Assembly (NCBI RefSeq): GCF_030463565.1
Contig: NC_134676.1
Coordinates: forward strand, 30,567,228 to 30,631,227
DNA from: Pelecanus crispus
Lineage: Eukaryota; Chordata; Aves; Pelecaniformes; Pelecanidae
DNA: 64,000 bases
Direction: 5' to 3'
Below, piece by piece: positions 32,601 to 47,600 of this stretch (its first letter is position 1; each line of letters starts with the position of its first letter). The notes under the pieces were generated by a model. The model was not told the DNA's origin. It saw only the letters and a program-made list of their open reading frames with translations, and ran no database searches. Both the position numbers and the translations under genes were made by a program.

Positions 32601-35600
32601 CCTACGCACTCGACAAGTACAGCCACGACGGCAGCTAGCGCACCATCAGGTAAAGTGCTGGGAGAGCGGTGCTCACTGCTTCGGGCGAGGGTGACGTTGC
32701 TTACGCCTGCCTGCTGTGGCACCTCTTGCTGTGCCTGCAGCGGCGGGGTGGTGGAGAGTCCCCTCTCCAAGAATGGTGTTGCACTGTTGGTACGGTTAGC
32801 AAAAGGGAAGAACCCAGCATCAGTCTTTCATATTTTGATTATTTTTACTTGAAAATCAAAATGAGTTTGGTATGGCACTGTAATTGAACTCAATAGGGTG
32901 TATACCTGCAAGATTTATGAGGAACAAAAGTTCTCCTTTCTCCCAAAATATGTGTTCCTGCCACAGCCCTGGCAACTGCGTGTTCGCTGGCTGTGTATCT
33001 TCAAAATTGGAGAGTTTTCAGCATTGTATAGGAGCCAACTATGTAGGTAATGTTACTGACCGCAGCAGCAGAGAGCTGCCCACCTTATGTGACTTGATGT
33101 GGTGGTACATCTGTTCTGTGTGGCCAGGTGTGATGAACTACGAAAGACTGACGCAGTCCTTCCACTCTGCTACACCTTACTGTATTGCATTTAACCCTCG
33201 TAAAACAAAACAAAAAAACGTAAAAAAAAAGCAGTATTTATCTGTAGATTCAGTATAACTAAACACAACTGGGACTTAAAGGCACCGAAGTGAAGATTCT
33301 AGGCAAAATGCTTTTTCCTGTGCAGAGGTTATGCCTGACAGATACAGCAATTGAGTATGTATAAAAATGAAACTGATGTAATTGACTTCTGCTGTATAGC
33401 CAGAAAAAAGAAAAAAGCAAACAAACATAGAGGAAAGGAAAAGAAAATTTCATTGATTTATAATAATCTGTGCTGATGTCAATAATAGAGGTGAATATAA
33501 TTTGCGGTTAAAAAGATGCTTCTAAAGTAGACAATGCCTTGCATTAACTAATAAAAGGACAGCACATATGTGTGTCTGTCAAACGACATCACTCTGTTTT
33601 GCAGGCCATTTAAAGCCTTGTCAGGTGGATTTGTTGCATCCATTGCAGACAGGCAGTTTCAGACCAATGTGGAGGAATTTCTTCAGGAAGCTTTTAGAAG
33701 AACTGGTTGATAAAACAATAAATAGCTTTTTATTAGCTTTTTTGTTTTCATTATTGCAGTCATGTTAGTGTCACCTTTGAATCGATGCAATTACTCCTTT
33801 CATATTTGGATTACTGCATGCTTTGTCTCTAGATACGGAAAAAGGTGGCTAAAAATTAAAGTAGTATATTCAGTAATGTATAGAGATTGTCTGTTACTCA
33901 GGAGAACAAGAAAACCCTTGCTTATACAGAAAGGCCAAAAAGTGAAATTGTCTTACTGTCAACAAAATTTGCGTAAGCTTTGGTCTTAATGTTTTTAAAA
34001 TGTCAGTGGAGGTATTTAATTCATTAATCCCACTTTAATAATTTCTTATTAATTGAATTAAATTATGGTCTTTTAATGAAAAACATTCATTAAACAAGCT
34101 TAAGGCAATTCACGTGCTTGTATAAAGACTTGAAAACATGAAAATGCCTAATTTTAAAGTAATTGGAATTGTTTGAAAAGTTTTAGTCAAAGCAATTGTA
34201 AATGGTTTGCAGTCATCTCTCACAGTGGATTTTTCTTTGTGAGTGATTCAAATACATTGTTTCTCAAGCATTTTACTAAATAACTGCGTGAGGGTGACAA
34301 CATTTAAAATACACAGCTTCATCTCCGGAGAGAAGATGTGATTCCAGCTAAGGATCGTGTCAGGGTCAGCTTTGTGTACCAGAAATGTAAGAATCTGGGA
34401 ATGAATAGGAAATTGGGTTCGGAATTTTGGTTTTGGGCACCTAAGTAGCAACAGAAATTCATGCTTAGCTCAAAAGCAACTGTACTGCATAAAGTTCTGT
34501 CCCAAATAATTTTGGTAGGTTCGTCTGTTGAAAGCAGCGTTAAGTACTCGTGGGTATGGATTTAACACCACCCTGACTGCGTGCTGGCTCTGAAGCTGCA
34601 GAAGGTGCTCTGTGTTCAGCCAGTTCTGTAGGGTGGCTTCATCAGATGTCAGGGTACAGGCTTCACCCTGGAAACTGATCTTTCAGTGGGGAATACTCTT
34701 AAATACTCTGATGCTTTCTTTTTTTAGCATATAAAGATCTTTTGTTAGATAAGAAACTGCCAGGTGTGATGTGACATGAAATTCTTGGTTTAGGTGTCAG
34801 GTTGTTTCAGGACCAGGTACTCGGAGAATTCTTGCATTGCTGTTTTGTCATTTTACTGGTACCCTCAACTGCAAGCAAGATGAGAGACGCTGTCGGAGCA
34901 AGTGCACAGTGTCTCAGTTTGGTAGGCTGAGATACTGATTTTGCAAGAATTTACAGTGAAACCCTTTGTGGCAGGGGAAGTCAGCAGCTCCCTGCAAGCC
35001 CCAGGGGAACCGGTGGCTCCTGGGAGTGCGGCGTGCCCTGTACGACACGCATTAGACTGGGCAAGAGATGGTTTTGACAGTTGGAATTCTGTTCCTCCTG
35101 TAAGTTTTTGGCTTCACAAGAACAGTTTTTCTTTTGGACTCCCATCACACAGAGCGTTGTTTGCCAGCAGAGGAGTAATGTGTGAAGGAGTCACACAAAT
35201 CAGACATAGTGCCAGAGAGAGAGTCTTTCCTCGCTGTATCCCTTTTATCGACAGATCAGAAATATTGTGACACCTGGAGAGACCAGAGACAATTTTTCAG
35301 ATTCCTTCATGACACGCTGTTTTTGAAAAGGGGAAAAATGAATTATCATGGTCATAGCATATGGGTTTGTGCATTTACCATCTCAACCTCGGAAGCCGTG
35401 TTTACTTTGGATGGAGCGTATCTTCCCCACTAAAAAGCAAGGGAATTTGCAGGGTAGTTGGAAGGGAGCAGACTGTGGTCACAGGGCATTAGCAAAACCT
35501 CTTGCAAACAGATTTTGTCGTTTCTGTGCATTTTCCCTTAAAGAGTTGCAGGTTGCTGAGCGCAAAGGCCATTTAATTGTACAGAGCAGCAAAAAGTCAT

Positions 35601-38600
35601 GATCCCAGGGCATCTAAAGTAATTGTCCTTCCTTCTGTAGGGTAAATACATCTTGTTAGGTTAACTAGTGTGCAGAAGTCAGGAAAAGACTATGGTAAGG
35701 CATTTAGAACATGCCTTTCAGACATACTCAGTTTTTTAAAACCTGGCTTCATCCCTGTTCCATGTCAGGGGGGAGGGTGCGGAGCGTGATCATGTAACAG
35801 CTTTGAGTGCGAGCTGCTCATAGTAAAGGAAGGAGACAGTGCATTTCACCTTTCCTCTATTTTATTTGGTCCTCATCACAGACTAAGGGTCATGTTTGGC
35901 ATTTGGTGGATGAGGTGGTGTGGCTGCAACATACCTCACCGGATGACTGGAAACACCCCATTCTGCTGCTCTGTGTTCGTGTTGGCCTAAGTTAGAAGCA
36001 TCCAATATGGATGAGATTACTGTGTGATGCTAAATGCCAGCTCCTGCTCCTGTGCTCTGCGGTGGTCGATTACCCGTTGGCTTTGTAATGACCATTAATA
36101 ACAGCATTGTTCAGGTGCCTTTGTAGTGTCACTGGTTGACAAGTTAAACATGTCATTGTCAACAATTGTGAGTAATAAGCTTTCGCTTGTTAATTCCCTT
36201 TGCTACATTTATTATGTGTGATGGAAACAAAATACTGTTCTTCTTACATTTCTCTAAGTAGGTGCTGCCTTGACTTTGAAACTCTTTGAGGAATAGATGG
36301 GAGTTTTATCTGCTCATAAATACAGACTGTGGTGGGGTCAGCAGTAATACGATGCCTAACGAATGATGGTACTGAGATCCTTTTGAACTTGCAGTGCCCT
36401 AGGTGCCTCTGAAAACCCTACCTTGCCGTCTTTCCTCTTCCTTTGCCTTTTTGATGTTATCTTTTGCATTGACCTTTTCTATGACACTATTGTGATTCCG
36501 AAAATTGATGCCATGATGTTGCAGATGTTGTGCTGCATAGGTAGTTAGGTAAAAAAATAAGTTACTATAATTGGAAGATAACATGGCCTCGTTTTAAAAA
36601 AAGTGAGAAATTTTCTTTTTGAAAGAAAATCCTTTTAAGTCTTTACAGCATAGAGTTATATGCTGCCAGAATTTTGGTTTTGTCAAAAAAGTCTCATTCT
36701 AGTCAACTGATGGGCAACATGAGGAAGCTGCCTTGGACATTTTACTGTGAGAGCGCTTAAACACTGGAACAGGTTTGCCAGAGAGGTTGTGGAGCCTCTG
36801 TCCTTGGGGAGACTCAAAACTCAGCTGGATGGTGCCTGAGCAACATGATCCAACTGTGAAGCTGGCCCTGCTTTGAGCAGAGTTTGGGCCAGCTGGCCTC
36901 CAGAGGTCCTTTCCAAACTAAACTATGCTGTGAATCTATGAAATGTCTACCTCTTTGTATTGACATTAAGTCAATGTATTGAAATTTGAAATTCAGCCAG
37001 CCTCAATGCTGATCAGCATTTGCAAGCCTGGGAAAGAAATCCTGACTCTTTTGACCTAAAACCACTCCATGACTGAATCTATGTATATTTCAACAGAAAA
37101 TCAGCATCATGGCGGTTGGCAGTGGTGGAGAGGATTGCTACTTCAAGTGGCAGCAGCCTCAGCAGGGCCGAGCAGTAAGGAGAAGGAGGCATTAGCTGCT
37201 TTGCCTGCCTGTGCCATGGCTAACATAATGGCAGCATGTCCTCAGAGGTCTTGGTGGGTCTGCAGTGGTTACTGGTCCATCATCCTGCTTTTTCCTTTTG
37301 TCTTTGTCTCATCATTACTTTCTAAGGATGAAATTCTCCTGCTGCACCCACTATTACTTCTTCACCAGTTTTAGTTGCTGGCTGCCTCCTGGTCCTGCCA
37401 ACTCTCCTCTGATACCAAGAGCCAAGCAGCCCGATCCATTGCTTCCTGGTGCTTTTCCCCAGCTTCTCCCACAGCCAACAAATCTCTGTTCAAAAGAAGA
37501 GAGTATAGTTGAACATGATGTGTCTTTACTGGATTGTAACAGCTGGCAAACAAACAAGTTCTGCATCCTTCACCTGTGAATAACTAATACTGTTCCATCC
37601 ATAATCATCTGTTTTTCTCCAGTTGGTTGCACTTGAGAGAAAAAGAATCACTTTCACATGTGTCTCTTCCAAGAGTTTGTGAACTGTCTTACCTGTCTTA
37701 CCTCTCTTGCATTGGCATTATTTCCACAGCACGAGTTAGACTTTGTCTTGGGAAGCAGTTGCTGGAGATGGTCTTCTGCCTGTATGGTGGTTTTCTTAGT
37801 TGCTAAATCTCTTTCAAGCTGGACTAAGTAGATATTCAGGGAGTGTTTTGCTTTGAACAATCTTTCCTTGGTTTAGGATAAAACTTTCCTCTAGTAGGCT
37901 TTTTTAGTTTGTGACTGATAAAACTATGTGATGAACAAAGCACTCTCCAGTGCGGTGGCCATGGCTTTGTAATTTTCAGTTCCTACCAAAATCACATGCA
38001 TTTTGCTTGGAGTTGTTTAAAAAGGTATTGCTTGTGAAGTGAGGGGGGCGTTTCTGCCTCTCTCTGCTGCTTTGGTTTCACTGTACTTGGGAATGCTGCA
38101 AAGGAGTTTTGAGCATCTCATTATAAAAGGACATAGATAAATCTGAAAGGATAGAGAGAAGGGTGACAAAAATGATGTATGGCTTGTAGAAAAGGAGACT
38201 AAGGGTGGATATAACAGTCTATAAATATTTGAGAGGTAATAATATGGAGGAGGGGGAGGGATTATTTACAGTGCTTGAGACAGCATAACAAGGAGCAACG
38301 GCTTGAAACTAAAAAAGACAAAATTAAATTAGACAGTAGACACTTTTTCTCCTAACTAGAAGTGCAATTAGCAATGGAGTGACCTGCATAAGGACAAGGG
38401 GGTAAGTGAAGCATAATCAGGAGACGTGTTTAAGAGTGTGTTAGATTACAATCTCAAGTGATTAATATGGGGGTAAACTCTGATCAATGTGCAGGTTAAA
38501 CTAGATGATGGAAATCTCCTGCAGCTTTGTCATCTCTTATATGATTCATTGCCTCTGGCCATTGTTTGACTGTGTTAAATAAATCATAAATGTTACAGGG

Positions 38601-41600
38601 TTCTGCATCCCTGAGTAGATGTTTCCAGTTAATTCTCCAGTTCTGGAGCTTGCAGCTTGCAAAGCTTGCACTTTCCCTGCTCCTCCTTTCAAGCAATATT
38701 CGTTCGTTGTCTTTGCAGCTTCGTGTGTGTGTAAGTGCCTGTGTTTTATCTGAGTTACTGTCTGAAGTGCCGTACATGTTTATTCAGTGAGGCACAGACT
38801 CTGTCAAAAGTGTGGTATTTCTGTCACGTTGGTGAAACAGGTGGAAGTAGCGGCAATTTTCAGAGTTACGTGTCTAAATGAAGAAGTTTCAATTTTCCTT
38901 TCAGGCTTTCAATCCCATCTGAAGCCTCAGTGGAAGTGTAAAAATAAATAGTAGCGTAAAAAGATGTGGAAAACCTCAGAGAAGATTGCTTTTCTTTTTC
39001 TGTGCAAGTGGTACTGCGGGGCTTGCCCAGGGCTGTCTTCACCAGAGGCAGGGGCTGTGGAGAGCCTTCTGCAGCATGTCAGGGAAGCAGGGGTGCCGGG
39101 GGACCAGCTGTGACCTACCCAGACCCTCTCACTTCGGGAGAGAAGGGCTGCTCGGCCCCAGGGCTTCTGTGACCACCTTTTGGCTGGAGGGGTAGAGGTG
39201 AAAACCCACAGGCAGGTCAGCAGCTATTCCCATCCTTCTTTCACATTTCAGAAGAATTTTTTTCCCCTAAAGAAGTGGGAGTAGATTTTTTTTTTTTTCC
39301 CATTTTCCAAAATCTTTCACCCTGTGGCTTTCTGTGCTTGTAGCATCTTTCTGTCCGACTTTTCTCACACCAGGTGAGGTTTCCAGACATAGAGGTACTG
39401 GTTAGAGCAAGGTCCCTGCCGAGCGGCGTTTGCTGTGTGCTGAATGGACTTCACCGTGTACACTGTCCTAGCGCCCGGGTGCTCAGGGTTTCTCTTCTCA
39501 CGGAAGGCCAGCGGGGCTGGTGGGCAGCCCCTATTGTTCTTTGTACCTTGGAAGCTCTTCCTCTGTCACGCTGGCATTTGCATATGTGCATTCACGTTTA
39601 GAGAGTTATCTGTGCTGGCTTGTGCTTTCCATTTGTCAGATAAGGAGTGGAGCAGGAGGAGAAGATGTACTAAGAATTTTCTATCCGTGGGCACATTATT
39701 ACACTATCTGCAGCTAACCTCTTGTTCCTTTCTGTGTCCTTGAAACAGTTATTATGACTTATCTCAATGTGTGGGGCTTTCTTTTTGTTTTTAGAAAAGA
39801 TATAAGTGGGGAGTGAAGGAGTACTGCATGCTTCCTTAACTGAGCACTGGTGTGATTTCTTGCCTTTTCTTTTTTTTCACATGCTTTCTTATACCTTGAA
39901 GGCTGCTTTCATTCTCTTTATTTATCAACTAACTTCCTAACACAGCCTGTTGGCCCATTTTCCATTTTCAGTAGATTTGACACTTAATGACATGGGGACT
40001 AAAATGCAGTTTTGAACGTTTCTTTTGTAGGAACACTTTTTCATATCCTTCCTCATTTCCTTCATATGCTTCCTCTTTTTTTTTTCTTTTTCTGAACTTT
40101 GCTAAACTTTCTTCTGAGTACCTGCTAGTCTTAATCAGAGTTGTGAATAGCTCAGTTACTTCAGTGCAAACATCATTCATGCACTTCTGTCCTGTGTTTT
40201 CTTGAAGAGCTTGCGGACAGTCAGTTAGGCACTGAGCTTCTGTTCCTTTGCAGTGAGATTGGATGCCTAATTATTTTATGATTTTTTTTTTCCCCAGTTC
40301 CTGTCTCAGTCTCTATTCATACTATTTCTGTTGCTTACAGCGTAGGCCACCGTTTGCTGACTTGGATGCCTATAATCATGGGCACAACTGAACCTCAGCT
40401 GATGTAAGCCACTGTAGTTCCAGTTACTCTGTGTTTCTCTCTGAGTTGTGCGTGAACAAAATTAACTAGTGGTCAATTTACATTTGCACAGAAGCAGATT
40501 TTATGAGTACAAATGTTGTTGCATCCATGCAACACTGGTGATTGTGTATGAAATTGATGCATGTGCATGTGATTTTTGCTGACTTGCCCAGGCCCAGTGG
40601 GTGTCTACAGTGGTTCTTTACCACTCCTGATATTAGTTTTTCCATCACGTATTAGGTAGACAGAGTGAAAAAGCCCTCCTGTTATTTCTAGTTGGTGTTT
40701 TTTAGAAACCTTTTGGGTTTCTGTCATCATATAGCTTATAACCAAGCATGGACTCCAGCTAATTCCAACCATCGTCCTACTCCCTTTATTATTTTTAGTG
40801 TGAGCCATAATGATTTTATCCCGGTCATATTTCCTCCAAGGTCTCCTATCTCAGACACTTGTAAAGCCTTCCCTCCCTTCTAATGTTCTCTTTGATCTCT
40901 TGTTAATGACTTAAATCCCTTTACATTTAATCCACACTGAGTTTCTTTCTCCTCCTCTCAATTTGCTTCTTTGCGCCTGCAGGTGTCTGGGCTGTTTTCC
41001 ATCACTGTCTAGAAATCTGTTTTTCTTTCCTAATTTCCTTTCTCTTTTAATTTCTTCCTTTTTTTTTTTTAAAGTTGATGTTTGTAAATTTCTTCCTCAG
41101 ATCGGGTATCTCAAGATGAATAATAACATATGTACATGTATATGCACACATAGTAGTCATACTCCCAGCTGTTATACTGAAGATTGAAAATGGCACTTGT
41201 TTCTCATGCTCCTAATTTTCTGAAGCACTAATTTTATTGGTCCTGATCCTGTTAGCTGTCATGCATGCTAATACTTTTAGATATGTAAATAATCCTGCTG
41301 TCTCAGTTTAGCGTGAACAAACATATGCTGGAGCATTAAAATAGCGCCTAGCATCTTGCAGATTCAAAGCCATGTTCAAAGATTTTTAATGCTCTTTCTT
41401 TAGTAGAGCCATCCTTTTTTGCCGATAAAGATTTGAATATGATCACTATAGTTGTCTTTTAAAGACCAAAAGTGCAAGTAAGGAAAGAACAAGCACTGCA
41501 GCCCAGCTCACATCAAAAGGTCAACTACTCTGCTCTGGTCACTGGCAGAAGATGTTGAAAGTGGAATTTGCTGCTGTAGACATCTTATTGAGGGCCTTAC

Positions 41601-44600
41601 TGCATTAAGTGTGGAAATAAAAATTATTTTCTGTAGGTTTTATTTCTTCAGCTGTATTAGGAGGATTTTTAAGTTGCATGCTAAATGTTTGCAGCAGATC
41701 ATTTTTATTAAGTGTATGCTAAATGAGAACAAAATGTGCTCTCTCCGGTTCTACTGAAATCAGTGGTGGTATTTCAGCTTCTCTTAGCTGGAGCTGGGTT
41801 GGGGCTGTGTGTATGACTGGGAAACTTACTATGCCAAGCTGCAGTCTTCTGCCTGGGATTTCTCCTTCCTTGTTTTTTTCTCCCAAATCACATTTTCCTT
41901 TGAAAAAAATTTGTTTTGTCTTAAGTTTAAAATTAAGTAAAAATCTTAAATTTGGGAGGTTTGTTTAGTTGTATTTAGGAATGCACACACACAGAGTTAA
42001 CAGTCATTTGACCCATTATGGGGTAATAATTTTGTATGTGCAAGAGAGGAAGAAATGCTCAATAATTTTTTCTGATCTTTGCTTTGAAGAAAGGCAGATG
42101 ATACTGCTGTATATGGAGATGGTGACATTCTGCTTTCATTTCCAGCAGTAACTGAAATCAGCAGGATTGGATTACTTGCATGCAGTATTTTAAAAAAACA
42201 AACAAAAAACAACAGAAAACTTGGCTGATGATCTCTCTGGTCCACTAATGCTGGTTTCCGGTAAGTCTTTTAACATTGGGGAAATTCCTAAGGCCTGGAA
42301 GAAAGCTGATGTCATGCCAGTGTTTTAAGGAAAGTGAGTGTGGTAGGATGGGTGGCTACAAATCCGTCAGCTTGACATCAGTTTTTGTGAAAACAGCAGA
42401 ACAGTCCACAGCAGGCTGAAATGTGTGAGAGGGGAAGAAATGGAACTGTTAAAGGATGCTCACGCAACATGAATTAACACAGGTTTATGGGTAAAAGATT
42501 CTGTCAGTTTAGTAGTCTTTTATCATTACAAAATTGCTTGACAAAGTGACATATTGATGCAATCAAATTCTGCAAAGCATTTGATTTTTGTATCCCCTGA
42601 CGTCTTGATTAGGAAATGGAATTGACAGAAAATCAATATTTATGTGTTACATCGTTTTAAGAAAGATTATCCTATCAGTCTGAAAATGTAGGTCTGAGTG
42701 GGGAATCTGATGCAGTGGTGTTTCTGGACAAGTCTCACAGGGACCTGCTCTTGGCTGTAAGCTGTGTGGTCTTTCCATTGGTACCTTGGAAGCAAGCCTG
42801 GAATCGCCACAGGTTGTCTGGGTAGGTGATGGAAAGATGCATAGCCTGGCAAGCAGTGAAAGCAGAAGTGCACTGCGGGAGGGCTTTGCTAGGTGGTTGG
42901 TCATGTGCAAGCCAGAGCCGTTTTAACCCATGCCAGAAGTAAAAAATGGAGGAGTCCGTCCCTGAGAAACGTCACTGCAGAGGAGCTGGTGGCCACGAGG
43001 GTGCTGCGCTTGATGTTAGTGGTTCCCGGTGGAAAACGATGATGAAGGACTGGTACAGCCCTTTCAGACAGACCTGTGATGATGGGAAGGAGGCTTGGTG
43101 TCTTCTGTGCCTGAAACTGGTGAGGTGCCTGTGGGACTAGTGGGACGCCTTCCCTGGTGACATTGTACATGCAGGAAAGTGAGCTCTCAATGGATATTGG
43201 ATGGGAGATCCTTGGTGGTTATTAAGTAAGCGTACCACGCCAGGCTCAGGAGTGTCACTGAGCCAAAAACAATGGGAGGCTGGGAGAGGGGGCGAGGGAG
43301 GTATCGCGTTTGTTTGCCCTGTTCTTACTGTTCCCTAGGTTTCTCTTTAGAGCTGGTGGTGGGGTATAGCCGCGGTCTGAACCAGCACACCTGGGCTTGA
43401 ACTTGGAAGGGCTCGGGCAGGAGACGCAGGAGTGATTAGAAGACCAGAAAACACATCCTGAGAGACAGCAGTTTATTTTGCCCTTTAGTGACCCCCTCAT
43501 TTAAGATTTAATTAATCCCCATATGATTGTTCCAGGTCGCTTGTGCCTTTGCCAGACTAGACCAGCTCAAGTTGAAGTTTTATGTGTCATTTCACGGGAT
43601 GGGTTTTGACGTTGTGAACAGAAGCATCATGTGGATGCAAAATCCCATGAAAAACTTGTGCGTTGGGTGCGTCCACTGCAGGGCTGAAGCAAGACAATAA
43701 TGGACAGCCTTAATTCTAGGACCTCCCAGATTTCCTTGAAATGTGCTGTCCTTGCTGCTTAACTTTTATCCTAGAGTGCCTCTTTCTGGCGAATGTTATT
43801 CTTGGTAAGATGTGCTGTCCCACTTAGGACTGGTTTAGCCCTTTATAGGTGGAACTGGGAAAGCTTATTCCGCTTTGCTCAAATGATGACTCCAGCATTA
43901 TTCCGAGAGAGAAGAAAAAAGTAATCCATATTCCTTCAGGATGAAAATGAGTGTTGTTCAGGCAGTTGAGTAAGTCTTGAGAAGCAGGGGGGTGCAGCCA
44001 TTGACATCTTCACGGATAAAGCCATCTCCTGCCCCCAGACACATGCCCTGTGTCTGCAGACACTGCTTCCATTATGCCCACTCCTCGCCGATAACGCTGG
44101 CTGAACTCGTCGTCCGGCTGCTTCATCTGGCGAGGGGTGCTGCGGGACACCCCGACTCTGCCCTAGCTGCCAGAGAGCCGCTGCAGGAAAGGAAAGGTGC
44201 AATAACTGGTTCTTTTGTCTTGGGGCGGTGGGAGGAGGTGAAAAGTGTGGTAGGAGTTGGCAGGCGATAAGTACCTGGGTGAGGCATAGCTGTGATAAGG
44301 AGATGGGGTAGATCAGTCCATGTGCACTTCACCTCTGGGGAAGAGGCCAGGAGCCTACAAGAGGCTCAGAGTTGTTGGACCATGCATTGTTTCTTTTTTT
44401 TTTAAATGTGTATTTCTGCTTTGAGAAGAACGGCTGCTGAGCAACTGTGTTCCCTGGGTATGGTTGGAGAGGTACCTATGGACTGCGATGGCAATAAGCT
44501 GTTTTGGCTGTGATTTATTCTCTTTAGCCTGGAGACACAGCTGCTTTTAGCCCACGCGTCTGATACGGCTGATAACAGTTTTTTTGACCTCTCCCTCTAA

Positions 44601-47600
44601 TAGATTTTAGACAGAGCACAGCTGGGCATCCAATCCCAAACAACGAAGAAAAAGAACCGCTGGATTTAGCGTTTGAGCTTGAGATGGGGTTTTAGTGGTG
44701 TTGGCAATTGGGGGATTGATGAAGACACATGCTTTTCTCAAAAGCTTTCTAGTCAAAATAACTGGGAGGACTGCAGATGTGGTTTTCCATAGGTGAATGA
44801 GAGTAGGACAGCCCTGTACTTCTCAGAAACGGCGCTGCAGGACAGGGATACGAGCGCGAGCTCCCCTGCTGATCTTCAGACCCTGCTCTTTGCCTGTGTT
44901 TGCTGGCTCGTCTGGCACGCAGGGTGACTCTCTCTTCCTTGTACCGCTCTTAAGGTCTCCACCTCCCGGCTGCCTGAGAGCCAACGCAGACTGTGGGGAA
45001 ACATGGAGAAGGGTTTTGTCTTCACATAAGTGGCTCAGGTGGCCATCTCTTAGGGCCTGAATTCAGGGATGCTTTCAGGAATCCAGGGTCCCTGTTTTTT
45101 CACTCTGTTTTTGGGGAGAAGGCTTTCACTGGCAGATCTGAAAGGCCTGATTCTGCATACCTTGTGCTACAGTAATTTATACTGTGCACTTTTAGTCCAA
45201 AGTGAGTACCTGATCCTTGATGTTTCCTTTTATTTGTCGTGATGGTAGAAAAGTATCTCGGATTTTCTTGTATTTGGGAAGTTTTTTTAATGACACAGTT
45301 CAAAAGCATCAAAATTCTTTTTTTACTAGAATTTGCTAAATGATAATTTCTTAAGTATCTCTTTTCAGATAGGGATGTGGGTTGAGAGTTTTATACATAT
45401 AAGCACATGAAAAGAGAGATTTTAAGACTAAGCACCCTCTGGAGTATATTGATAAAAAGAGAACTAAGGGGAAGACAAAAATCACAATGGAGGGAGTCAG
45501 CTCTCTTGGTTTCTTGAGAGCCCTGCTTCTGATTCCAGTGCCCTTACGAAGAAGAGGGACATAGTGTGTGGACTCATAGTGCAGTGAGGCTGTTAGCTGA
45601 AGCTAAATAGTACTGGGATGCAGGTCAGTGTCTGGTCCTTCTCTGGGAGCTTTGAGAGCAGTGGAGATGAAAACCTGCTGCTTTGCGCACTCATGCCAAT
45701 GTCCATAAAGGACAGTCCCTGTGAATCTCATATTGGACCAAGTTTGTCTCTTAGGAACCTGTAACTGCATTGACAGAAGCTGTAAATTAGGGGGGAGTGG
45801 GGTGTTTAAAGCCCCCTCTCTGCTTACTGAAGGAGCAGTAAATGAGTTTCTGTGTGAAAGAGTAGGGCTCAGCAGTGTTACACAAGTGTGAAAAGAAGCT
45901 GCAATGGCGGAAAAGACTCTGGGGAGGGAGAGGAGAGGGAGAAAAGGTGGCACTGGAGAGGAGAGCAGCTGGGACCTTCTCCAGAGCGTGATGTTCAGGC
46001 TTAGCCATGTGTTGCTGTTGTGTTCCTCAAATTCCCATTAAGAGATCCCAGCCTCTTCATGTTCCCTTCCTTCTCTTACTTACTCTTCTCATTTTAGCTA
46101 AGACAGGGAGTGGGAATTGGGAAGGTGTGAGTGTGTAATATTTTGTATGGTATCACTATGCAGGGTACAAATAATAAATCACACTACATGCTTAGAAAAT
46201 TTACTGCCGGCTTTTGTATGTGCTGTGACAAGTGCTCAAAAGGTCAAAAAAGCTTCCTTAACAAATTTGATAAGATAATGCAGTGAGCTGTAACAGCATA
46301 AAGTCCTGGGGGCCATAGACCAGAATAGAAGAAATAATTATGCATGGTAATGGGTAATTACAGATAATGGCCTTTTTTGGGGGGTGGCAGAAAATACACA
46401 GCCCCACAGCCTTGGCTGGAATGAACGTTGTCTAGCACATTAACTTTATAGCAAGCTAAAAGTTCAATGCTGGAACCAAAGATAATCCGCAACTTCTAAT
46501 GGGAAGAGAACAGAAATACTCCTCTCAAAGGCAGAACGAGCGTGTGGGTTTTGTTCCCCGGGAGTCAGAGTGCCTCAGCAGAAAGTAAGTAATGGTGCCA
46601 GCTTTCTTTGACATCTGAAATAGCTCTGTCATGATTGTCTGGTGGGAGAAACATATTGTTCCAGCGTTTCTGATTATGATGTTAGGGAGTGATTTCACGC
46701 CGGCCTCATTCAAGGCTACTGTCCGACCTCAAAGCCAGCTATGAATTGAACTAAAGCGTTGTGAGACTTAATATTGCCAAACTGGTTAATAGAAGTGTAC
46801 TGATGCTTTATATAGTGGGCAAGGCAAAATTGGCAGATGCGGATCCAAGATTCTTTTGAGGTCTGAAGGCAAGTGTTTCCTGACTGAATAATTAATTTTT
46901 GGCATTTTAATGGCATAGCTGTCTCCTGCTGCAGAGGCTGGATTGCAGGAAGATACACTGCAGTGATGAAAACAGTCACTCTGAATTGAAAACTACAGGA
47001 AATGTAAACTACCAGAAGCTGAACTCTGCTCACTGGACAATGGCTATGCCTTACTGCTCCTTGAGTAAATATGTTACTTGAGTAGTCATATTTCTTCTGC
47101 ATTTTCAGTGGCATGTCTGTGTATGTCTAGAGTCTTTGTACGCATGGAAGAAATAAAAACTGCTAACCATAGGTGTGTATAAGAACTCATGTCACTAAAT
47201 GTGGGCACTGAAATTCTCTTAATTGCCACACTGCATATACAGAATTCCTTTTCTGAAATATACAATCAGATGGAGACTAATCAGGTGTTATGGCCACGAG
47301 TGAATTGAACCATGCCACTGCATGCTTCCAGACATTGAAACATCACTGTATGTGCTATCCTGATTTTTAAAACAGTTCCTGGTGTGTGTCCATCCCAAGC
47401 TGGGTAATATGCTCCCCCAGATTCCCGAGTGTGGTCCAGTACCCATTCCTAGTAGGCAATTTGGTGCTACCACCCTATTTTAGACACTGAGAAGGTCTAA
47501 TAGTATGGACTCTATGCCATTTGACCTCATCATCAGAGGCTTGTCCAGGCATGCTTGAATTACTGTTAGCAGTGTAAATATAAAGATGTGTAACTGGCCC

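Noticed and set aside
43190..43215. 5S rRNA-like motif (ttggatgggaga) suggesting a 5S-derived SINE
   Set aside because: Only about 12 bases match the 5S internal promoter. Flanking sequence does not follow 5S or a known SINE3/AmnSINE body.
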